From: Priapulus caudatus | Taxonomy: Eukaryota; Priapulida; Priapulimorpha; Priapulimorphida; Priapulidae | Direction of reading: 5' to 3' | Length of the DNA: 34,009 nucleotides | Assembly (NCBI RefSeq): GCF_000485595.1 | Contig: NW_014577072.1 | Coordinates: 974,818 to 1,008,826, forward strand | Part shown: piece after piece, positions 1-11,000 of the stretch | How positions within the stretch are numbered: the stretch's first letter is position 1 | How the letters are laid out: each line of letters starts with the position of its first letter | Translations under genes and position numbers: made by a program | The notes under the pieces: model-generated | What the model was told of the DNA's origin: nothing | Databases searched by the model: none | What the model saw: the letters and a program-made list of their open reading frames with translations, nothing else

Positions 1-202
1 AGATAGACAGACAGATAGATAGATAGATAGATAGATAGATATATAGACCGACAGACAGACAGACAGACAGACAAACAGATAGATAGATAGATAGATATAT
101 AGACAGACAGACAGACAGACAGACAGATAGATAGATAGATAGATAGATAGATACATACATACACAGATACATAGATACATAGATACATAGATACATAGAT
201 AC

Positions 203-240
<38 letters not shown>
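1..240. repeat. GATA/GACA compound microsatellite
   Basis: Almost uninterrupted blocks of GATA and GACA tetranucleotides alternate, with a stretch of GATACATA units near 150-208. The array is cut by the left edge of the window. It ends abruptly at about 240, where unique sequence begins. No gene is associated with it. Confidence 0.97.
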
Positions 241-241
<1 letters not shown>

Positions 242-1345
242 CTCACTCTCGCGGAGTTTTCCGCCAGATTGTACGTGTGTGCAACGCACGACACGTGTTT
301 GCGCAGGGGCGCGAACACACGGGATACGATTATATATATATATATATCGACAATGTATTCATTGTACATCGAGCTCAATGGCTACACTATGCTGCAGTAA
401 ACTATGGCGTAGAATGGTCGATGCGCGTAGCGTAGAGACGCTCTGCTTTGCCATGGCTGGAACCGCGAAAATACCTATTCCGCGGAAAATATACAGAATT
501 TCTCATTTTAGCTCAAGCAATGCGGATCGGCCTTACTACACACAGTGTTTAATAAGCTCGACAAAATACAGTGGTAGCCGAGTGTGTAGTAGTAGTTAGT
601 AGCAAGTGGCTAGTATCGTACCTGCTAGACGTGTTACGTACCATACCATTACGAACTCGTCATATTGTACTTCCAGGCAAACAATCACAGAGGAAAGACA
701 ATGCACCAATACTCGGCCGTGTTCCGCAGGGTTCTTTGGTCGGCCCAGCTGCTTGGTGCTACGACGTAGCCAGTCATGCCGCGTCGATCCTAGTGGACGC
801 GGTTGCATAAGGTGAGGGTGAAAATGAAGGCAGCACAGATAATATCACAGAACTTTACGAAACAGTTCTACTTCACACTTCTACTAAACAGTTCAAGATA
901 ATATCAAATTTAAAGGAATATCGTGAATAACCATTTAATTCTCATTAAATTGTATCATATTTTTCTATATTCTCATATTTTATTCATAAGTTCTATTCAT
1001 TGAAGATCTAGGTACAATCACGACGAAGTGATAATCTACCAAATAACGTTTTTTACATACTTCGGCAGATCATCGCCACACTGTAGACGGTACTGCTGTA
1101 AGGATTTCTATCTGGACCTTGATGACAAATGTATAGGATTGCCTACACAACAGCAACCAGCACAACGAACCAGAGGAAACAGCTCCAAACCCTACTAAGG
1201 TTATTGTAATTAATCATAGAATATAAAACGGAGATACAAATCCAATATGTAATCGTGCATGGCAAGGTTTGGTATGTCTCCCAACCATTCTGTAAAGTCA
1301 GAGAGAAATTATTAGCTCACCGCACAGAACCTACCCCACCAGCCC
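241..1345. other. Sequence without a recognised gene
   Basis: Several short open frames occur (for example 279-599 and 571-810), but none shows a recognisable domain, splice context or conserved motif, and they overlap one another in different frames and strands. A short TA dinucleotide run lies at about 330-348. I see nothing else here. Confidence 0.6.
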
Positions 1346-1349
1346 TTAA

Positions 1350-1720
1350 GCCCACCGCACACCAGACGATTTTTACAAACGATGAAACGATGAAGCGATG
1401 AAACGATGAAACGATGGTGTGCGGGGGCCTGAATATGCGAGCTGAGAAAAAAATACAATGCGTCCAAGCGAACAATCAAGCGAACAATGCGAATTGAGTG
1501 TGGAAATTTACACAGCCACTCGCACACGCTGTTCAATCTTCCAAGGTCACGCGCACACCACAAAATCGCGTCCAAATAATCGTTCCAAAATCAAACATGT
1601 TTGATTTTGGAACGATCGTCCGATAAAAATAAAATCGTCTACAAATGAACCCGCACACCTACATCGTTTCATCGTTTCATCGTTTCATCGTTTGTAAAAA
1701 TCGTCTGGTGTGCGGTGGCC
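1350..1720. mobile_element. Short non-coding element with terminal inverted repeats (MITE-like)
   Basis: The left end reads CCACCGCACACCAGACG and the right end is its reverse complement. Both ends continue inward through TTTTTACAAACGATG and several ACGATGAA repeats, giving inverted arms of roughly 65 bp. The flanks are TTAA on the left and TTTA on the right, an imperfect candidate target duplication. The centre holds a perfect 38-bp palindrome (1579-1616). There is no transposase open frame, so this would be non-autonomous. The superfamily is uncertain. Confidence 0.75.
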
Positions 1721-1724
1721 TTTA

Positions 1725-3425
1725 GACGCTGTTACGTTCTGCTGCCTGCTATTACAGTATTACTGCAGTCGACTTGAACTAACCGGATGTACCTTGTTTG
1801 TTGGTTTATCAATTTGAAGACAATCACAGTATTCATTTGTTTGGTGCATTTTAAAGACCTAATTTCACTAAACACGGAAAAATAACATTTTCGTGAATGT
1901 TGTTTTGAAAGGAAATTAAATGACATTCATATTAAAAACCAATATTTTTATACTTATGATACAGCAGTTATATATTTATTATTATTATTACAAATGTACA
2001 ATATAGAAATTTTCTTTACGAAAAAAGATGCAAACCAGACATGTCATAGTCAACAGCAATTCAACTATGATTGGCTAACTAATATACGACTTTTAAGTAG
2101 ATCATTATCACAAATTATGGTAATTTCTCATGCAACGCTTCCTTACAATACATTGCGATGTGCATATCATATCATATGATAAAAAGACATGATATAATAA
2201 TCAATTTATGTGATGCTAAATATCTGTCCATTCACAACAAGAGCTAAATTATACATCACTTTTAAAACGTATGACCTCCTCCCCAAATAATGGAAATTAT
2301 CTTATTTCTAATCTATGAAAGCTCCCCAGCAAAATTCACACTGAAAAGTGGCAGTGTAAACTTCAGACTTTTTTTAACAACAATTTTACTTTCTTACATT
2401 AAACTAATGTTTTTAACAAATTTCTAACAATTTAACAAACAGATTCTTTACCCATTACGAGTATCAAAAAGAATGCTACATCCTAGCTGTTTTGGAATAG
2501 TACAGTACCCACTTGCTTAGGTAGGGTGTAAGCGAAAAATAAGCACCACATTGTGCAATTTTGTGAGTTTAAACAAAGCTATAAATGTATGTTGTGAAGA
2601 GAGACTCAGAGTTCAAGGTTGACATAAATCTCAAGGCCGCAGATTTACTTGATTTTTCAAATGCCGAGTTTTAGCCATCAGAAATCTCACAATGCACATT
2701 TTTAAGATTTATAAGTTATATATTTTAGGAGTGATATTTGTTCAAACTACATATATAGATATTCGTATGTATCAAAACAATGGAGTAAGCCACTCCTACA
2801 CATCAAACAGGTTGTGTCCTTGCACACAGAACCTTCGTCTGATCGTGCTACAAAGAACATTTCTAAATTATTTGTATAAAGTTGAAAGGGTATTTGTTTC
2901 TATACATTATGCAATGCTCACGATAAGAAATAAACTCTGTGAGCAAAAGAGTTAGAACTATGAAGAGAGAAACTATGGAAAAAATTCCGTCAACCAATTA
3001 CTACTAGCTAGATAAGCAGGATGGACGTAAGAATGTCAGACTAAGTAGCCGAACACTTATGATGGCGTGAAAGGTGAAAGGTGTTATGTGCTGAAATATT
3101 CTAGGGGTATACATGCATATATTTGAGTCATTGCAAGTTTACTCAAATTTTAGTATTGTTAAAAAGATGACATTTCTACACGACTTAATGTAAAATTCAG
3201 CAGAGAATCACTGGAGAACTTGTAGGCTTGGCATCAATATCTAGCAAGCAACATGCTGCTTTAGTAAAATGTGAAAATGTAAGAAAAACTGTTATACCCC
3301 AACTGTATAGATAAATATCAGCAAATGACGAAAGTACAAAGAAAGTGGGTTTACACAAAGGTAACTTAAGATATATGCTTCAGGAAGTCTGACTTGGCTA
3401 AGTTGGCTCCACGAATCTTTTGCAC
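1725..3425. other. AT-rich sequence downstream of SMC6, no recognised gene
   Basis: This stretch lies 3' of the SMC6 stop codon. Part of it is probably the SMC6 3' UTR and downstream flank, but no convincing polyadenylation signal close to the stop was identified. Short open frames (1994-2179, 2692-2955) carry no recognisable motif. Confidence 0.55.
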
Positions 3426-3555
3426 TTACTTCTCAGTGTTACCACTATCTTTGTCCTTGTCTTTGTGGTTGGCAGGTTTGAATGGGAGAGACATCTGCCC
3501 ACGTTCGGGTTCAGGCATTTCGTATACACGCATCAGGTTGGAAAGCCGTAAGTGA
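3426..3555 (-). CDS. SMC6: SMC6 exon 20 (C terminus)
   Basis: It starts after TTTTCAG and encodes [20 protein letters not shown], then [10 protein letters not shown] and a short charged tail, with TAA at 3428-3426. The PERGQ-LPF-P block is the conserved SMC6 C terminus. Confidence 0.95.
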
Positions 3556-4978
3556 CTGAAAACGTAGTGCAGAATGCATCCAGTGTGTGTATAGAGACTA
3601 GCAAAGATTTTCTGCAGCAATATTCAACAAGTTCTGAAAATCGGACTCATCAAAACAGTTGTGAACTTGAGACACGGAAACAGACTGACCTCATATCGAG
3701 TGGCGTGAAGAAAATGAACTGCCTGTTTCTCTGTTCTTTGGCCACTACCAGCATCATGTCCATACAGAGCCGTCGGTTGACCATGTCCTGAAACAGCAGA
3801 CCGATGCTATACTAGCAGACAACATTCACTATATAGACATTCTAAGAGACAAAACTCACCATATAAACATACTGGAAGACAACACTAACCATATAGACAT
3901 ACTGGTAAACAGTGCTCACCCTGTAGACAGGCTGGGAAAGAGAACTCACCATATAGACATACTAGGAGACAACACTCACCATATAAACATACTGGAAGAC
4001 AAGACTAACCATATAGACACGCTGGGAGAGAACTCACCATATAGACATACTAGGAGACAACACTCACCATATAAACATACTGGAAGACAAGACTAACCAT
4101 ATAGACACGCTGGGAGAGAACTCACCATATAGACATACTAGGAGACAACACTCACCATATAAACATACTGGAAGACAAGACTAACCATATAGACACGCTG
4201 GGAGAGAACTCACCATATAGACATACTAGGAGACAACACTCACCATATAAACATACTGGAAGACAAGACTAACCATATAGACACGCTGGGAGAGAACTGC
4301 ACCATTGTAAGTCACTCATACTGGTAACTATACAGTCCCCCATGGTGACATCTCTAGTGAGAGAGAGCTAGATTCACACATGTAAGCCATACTGGTAAAC
4401 AACAGTCACCATGTAACATACTAGTAGAAGTGCACAACAACTCACCATGTTATAGACTATACTAGGAAAGAGAGATCAGCTCGACTAGTACCATTACGGA
4501 GAACAACATTGAACCATGTGTGACATACTAGTTAGATCACAACCTCCCATGTAGACGTCGTACTCGGTCCAGCATCATTACAATCTGCACGCGACTGAGA
4601 TGTGCCTTCGAAGAATTGACTTGCCCTTCACTGCCCATCGCGTCCCAGACAGTGCCGAGCACGAAGCAGGTACGGGTCGAAGCCGAAGCGTTTCCCTCTC
4701 CTGACAGCGAGCGGTGTCCTTGGTGGCAGACGCCGTGCCCAGCCTGCGGCCCTACCATGCATGCAAAACACACAATGATTGGTAGCGTGCAAGGTCACGC
4801 GCCGTCAACATCACATTGAGCGACGATCCTTCGTTCACGTGATATTGCAGTCGCATCGCCAATCAAAATCGAAGAACACGAGCTCAAAGACTGTTCCAGA
4901 GGAGCACAAAAGCGTACCCGTTGTTTGAAAGACCATCTCCGACACAGAGAAGTAGAATGACGTAGGGGAGGGTCACGA

Positions 4979-5045
<67 letters not shown>

Positions 5046-8000
5046 TCTCTCTCTCTGTCCTACTCACCACTATTTCGAGCACCTCCTTCTTGTGATCGAA
5101 CATCATGCGACCGCTGCACTGCCTCTCCTCTAGCATGATGTTGAAGATGTTGCGCACACGCAGCGAGATCATGCGACGAAACTGAAGGCACGACGACTCA
5201 CGCTCCATCATGATGAGCGAGAATTTCTGCGAAGAGACACACGGCGAAGCAACGTTAACGTCGTTCGGACAGCGAGCGATCGCAAGCGACGCGTGCGGGG
5301 GCGTGATGCCTGTACGAACATCTGCAAACACTGCAAATTCTGACAAGGATGAAGCCCGCTGGAAAGTGTAGGCACCCACCTTGAGCAGTTCGCTGGCATT
5401 TGCTATCTCCGTCTGGATGAATGTTGACTTTTGCGATATTTCGTGGTATTTGTTAATAACTTCTTCCTTAGTGTAACCTTGGCTGTACAAATGCAAAAAT
5501 GCACAAATAAAGGAAAAACTACTAGTTGTAAGTAATTTAGATATAGATGCATGCAGCTTGTACAATTTACAGTTCGAATTAAGGCTACTGTTACTGCACA
5601 ACCTTCCATGTCGAGATGAGAGGAGATCATAAATCCGTTAAACACATCATGTCACCTACACGTGTGCTAGATGCCACACAACCAATACTCACGTCGTCTC
5701 CTTCTCCTTCAACCGTTTCTCACACTGTGTGATGTCACTGTCGATGGTTCTAGGGGATCGCCTTGTGTTCACCCTCTCACAGATTTGTGTCGCTTTACCG
5801 ATGTACTCCTAAAAAGAAAACAACAAAGGGTTACAATAATATACAACAACAATAGACGTTTACAAAACAAGCTTGCGAGTGAAATGCCTAAAAGCATGTG
5901 TACCAAATATACCTGCAATGTATAATCAAGTCTGGCCCATTACATTTGCTATATTAGGTGAATCCAAACCAGAATTTCATCTAGAATGTATGAATAAACT
6001 ACTACAGTTCAGTACAACCATATAGGCCATTAAGTTATGAATATGCACATCACATACGACATACACAATTTCTATCGGCTAATTAAATCTACACTAAATC
6101 TTTGTAATTACTTACAGATAAATTATGCACATCGTCGTTGTCGAGCTTTTAACTAATAGACGAGATTTTATCTGATAAGGAAACCTTTTGAAATAACGGC
6201 AAACTACAAACAGGAATCAGCTACACACATAATTGAATTAACTTTGATACATCTGCAATATGCTTGATTCCTAATTATTATACTTAGCAGAATCATCCAA
6301 AACCAGGTACCTCAACTTTTGTCTTCTGCTGTTTCAACTGTTTTGTGATCGTCTGTATAACAGCAAGGTGTTCCTGTAGCTGTTTGTTATAATGCTTCTG
6401 ATGTTCTCTAAGCAGCGCTATCTGTTGTTCCGTCTCAGCTAGATCACTTTTCTGTGGAATCACCTTTTCCTTGATCTCTTCCAGCTGCTTAGTAAGTGCA
6501 TTGTACCTGCCATAACACATGTGCAATCCTAAAATTACAAGAATTCAGTTGTATCTGCTACTCCAAATCTTTATCCACAACTCCTGCTATGATAGCAATG
6601 GTACGAACTATGCATCCTACACCACCCAATGTTTTTTCATAGAAGTGCACATTCATTAGCATGCTAGGTATGCATCAACGACACGAGCAGAAATATACCT
6701 ATAGCAGTAACACTATTAAACAATCGTTAATCCTACCAGACGCACGTCGGTGACGTTAGTAACAACCACCGCATTGTGACATACCTGTTCAGTGCTTCTG
6801 TCTGTGTGGACTTGCTACCATTTAGAAGTGCGGTCACCTCCTGTTCAGTCTGCTGCAGTCTATCGTGCTGCGCGTCGCAGTTAAGGAGCTCCTCCTCTAG
6901 CGTGGCGATGTCGATCGGATCCACCTCCTCGACGTTTGCGAACTCAGCGATCTCGTAGCGCTTCTTACGCACCGCCTCCTGAATCCGCATGATGTGCGTG
7001 TCCGTCTTGTTCTTCTGCTGCAAGTTCTCCCTGCAGGTGGCGTCGGCGGTGCGGCTCTCACACTGCAGCTGGCGCAACTGAACGTTGAGATTCGTCGACT
7101 TTTCCTTCAGGGCGTTGATGTCCTCTTCGATGTTTTTCTTCAGAAACTTGGCTTGTGCGTAGCTCGGGCAGGAGTAGTAGCGAAAGGTCTTGCCGCCGAG
7201 GACCTGAGTGCAGAGAAACCAGCTCCGTGAATGAGGCGACTGTTATTTCAACTGGAATTATGCTCTCACCTATCAAACACACACAGGCATGCACGTACAG
7301 ACATACGTGCTAGAAAATGCGCAAGGACCCCATTATAACATGGCATTATCCGATTTAAGTACAAAAATCGAGCAATAAGAGGGAACGACAACAAAGAACA
7401 GTGCACACAGACCTGGTCACCGCTAAGCGTGAAGGCCTCGTGACAGTTGGCCGGCAGCGAGTACTGCATGACACGTCGTGCCTCCGTGTTGTCCTTGATC
7501 AGGACAACCGACTCGACGCCGCGCAAGTCGATGAGGAAGTTTGTGACGATGGGGTCGCGGGTCGTGAGCGTGTGAAGTACCGTCGCGTACGCACGCGTCT
7601 TCGCCTCAAACGCCGACACGTCGTACACGCGCTCCTTGAAGCGACTGATGAGCATCTGCGGCTTCTTGTTGTTGCGCGGAAGCACCGACACCATGATGCG
7701 CTCCAGCACTCCAGCATCGTGGTGGTCATTCACGCACCACGCAAACATGAGGCCGCCCAGACACTGCTCAACTGCTAGGGCCCATCGCTGGTCTGTCAGC
7801 TCCATATATGCACCTACAAACAGCAGAAAGTGCTTTTACTGAAGAGGTTACGGTGGCTCCATAAAAATGAATCCAATAAGAAATCGATGTGACAGCTAAG
7901 GGTTACTTATAGTTAAACTCGCTAGACCCATGATGCCCTGTGTTAGTGTTCTCCTTGCTTATTATGACCAAATGTCCTCAAACGACATTCCTAAACAAGT

Positions 8001-11000
8001 AAATCTTAGAAGCTAGAATAGAAATAAGAGAAACTCATATTCTGATTGTTGGCAAAAAATACTCTAAATGACTATTTCTTGCCAACAATCAGAATATGAG
8101 TTTCTCTTATTTCTATTCTAGCTTCTAAGATTTACTTGTTTAGGAATGTCGTTTCACAGCTTGGTTCATGGTGCAGCATATAGCCAATAAAAGCTAAATA
8201 CAACGCACCTATTGGTCCTCGGGGCTTCTGGTGGAACTTTCCCTGCTTGTGTGCATTTTCAACCTCTCGTATCAGTTGTGGCACCCACTGCCCATAGATG
8301 CGGAATCGATCAGTCTTGCTCTCCTCCAAGTCTCGCAAGTCTCTTTTCGTGCGATCCACCAGTTCCCTAAGACCCTGTTCTTCACGCCTAAAAATGCGGG
8401 GCACTCACAGTGATAATGTAGCTATTGCAACAGATATTGAATGCTGGATAGAGATATGTAGTGTATTTTCTATAAAAAAAAAATTGGTTTTCATAATCAA
8501 TCAACTTGTACTTCAATACTTTATGTAATATTTAAAACGAATCTCATGCCTCATCCTCAGCTGGTCTTCCTTTGCCTTGTTCACTGCCCCCTGGAACTGG
8601 TCAAGATCATGCTTTTTGGTGTTCATCTGAGCAGAAAGTGCCTTCAGTTCCTCCTCGAGTTGTGCAATCTTCTGCTCCCGTTCTCTCCTTTCTGCATCTC
8701 TATTTTCTTGCACACTGAATATAGAGAACAACAAAACTAAGGTCACCCACAGTGTGCACGCACCTTACAAAACAGGCAGTCACGTGTAACACAAAATAAC
8801 ACGCATAACAGAACTGCAATGATAAATCATTGTATGGATAATTTAAACGAGCATACTTATTAGGGCACGAAATTAGCACCGGCCCACCGGCATATGCCGG
8901 CAAATTATTTGGAAGGCCGGTAACATTGGCAAAACACCGGCCCTCCGAGCCGGTGGTGTCAGCCGTGTTAGTGAGTACCTACATTTTTATTTATAGCCTA
9001 CATTATTTATAGCAAATAGCCTACATTACTGTTTTACCTGAAGGATATCACGCAATGAATAACTTATCTACATTTTACAAATTTGAAATCAAGAATGCAA
9101 GCGTGAAACATGCCATTGATTTTACAAACAAATTTGTGAGGGCTGGTAAATTATGGTGAGGGCTGGTAAAAATTACTGTTACCAGCCCTCTGATCGGTGC
9201 AAAAAAATCTGAATTTCGTGCCCTGCTTATACATTAACACATTACATGCATTGTAAACATACATTAATCATATTACATATATATAATGTCGTTGGATTTA
9301 CTGATAAAAAACAACAGTGATTGAACACCTATAGCAAGTAATTGCTTACTTGGTTTTTAACTCTTCTATTCGTGTTGATATCTCCTGGCGATCATTCTTT
9401 AGTTGCCTCAGCTGTCGTTCAATCTCCTTTATTTTCATCTGTAGAGAGAAACCAGTAAAAAAGGCGTTATTGTTTTATTACACAGCCCCAACTTTGAACC
9501 TTACAATGTTAAAATGCTGTTTTGAATTAAAATTCATTTCACGAAATCCTCAGTAAGTTAAGAAGCAATGGATCGGTGTCCACAAACATTTGGTGACCAT
9601 ACCTGGTGTGTGCGTATATCTTTTTTGGCTACGTCAAGGTGATCTTTTGCTGTACGGATATCAGGATCCATTCCCCTCGCCTGGTCACTAATCTGTTTTA
9701 ACTCATCCCTCAACTCTTGTATGCGCAACTGTTCCTTCTGAATTTTTGCCTTAGGAACAGATAAGAATATTAATCAGCAAAAAATTTCCACGGCAACAAG
9801 ATATACTGAAATCTAATCCAGCCAAATTTTGATTTCTGTGGCAGTAATCGTACTATACTTACACTACTTAGTATACTTACACTATTTACTATACTTACAC
9901 TACTTACTATACTTACACTACTTACTATACTTACACTACGTACTATACTTACACTACTTACACTACTTACTATACTTACACTACTTACTATACTTACAAT
10001 GGTTTCTTCCACCTTTCCTGTGAACTTTACTGTCCTTCCATCTTCCGTTTCTAGACCTTTTTGCAATGGATTAACTTCCTATGACAAAAAATATCAGCAT
10101 TACGAAAAGAAGCTTGTTTGTATTAAGTGCTCACATAAATAATTATCCCCATACACAGTACAAACGAAGGAGAATACTCATATATTGAGCACAGGCATGA
10201 AAACTGCATTTAAATATTGACTCTATATGAATTATCTGGCTTAGATACTTACAATTTTTTTTAATCATATTATAGGAGCAACTAAGATTACGTGTAACAG
10301 ACAATAATAAGAACCATTCACAAATGAGCTGGTAACTGATATGAAACCACTCTCTATTACTAACTTGTCCAAATTTGAATGTAGTTTCTAGAGTTTGGTT
10401 TCCCACGTTTCCAAATTAGCCTTGGTCATATACGTCATAAAACCACATGCAACTGTTAGGCAAGCAGGCTCTATGTTCTATCACTTGTTAGCTGCACGTT
10501 GTACGAGCTGTTATGTTTTGATAACTGCTCTACCCCAACTGGCAGTAAAAATCATTCTCGTTGTAAACTACTATTTTGAGCATTTTAAATTTAAATATAA
10601 AATTAAAATATTGGACTCAGGCCACCCTTAAAAAATTATATGTTTGCTGTCCTCCCACCGACCCACGAAAATAGCCGCGACCCAAAATTTTTTTTTTACA
10701 TTTTGGGTTCCATATTTTTTGATGGATGGCCTCAATTATGCATTATCTGCTTTTCTAACAAGACATAACAGTAAGACGTTCAATCAGTAATATAGGCCCG
10801 CACACGACCTCACCTGCTCAACCTCAGCAACCTGCGCCCATGCACTCTCATTCTTCAGCTTCTCGATTTTTTCACGTAGATTATCCAGAGACTTCACAGC
10901 TCTGAATCGCCTATCCCACTCAGCCACCTCCTTCTCCATCTTTGCCATTGTCTGATGAACGGGAGAAAACATGACAGTGCTACCTACGCCATGTATGATT

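Noticed and set aside
3809-4310. Regular 30-bp repeat array resembling CRISPR spacing
   Set aside because: The units are contiguous with no unique spacers, and the region is an intron of a eukaryotic gene.
4795-5601. 268-residue minus-strand frame
   Set aside because: It crosses SMC6 exon-intron boundaries and the GA tract in a frame other than SMC6; exons 16 and 17 explain the conserved part.
9770-10066. 98-residue minus-strand frame rich in SVSIV repeats
   Set aside because: It reads through the donor array of SMC6 intron 7; only the exon 7 part is coding.
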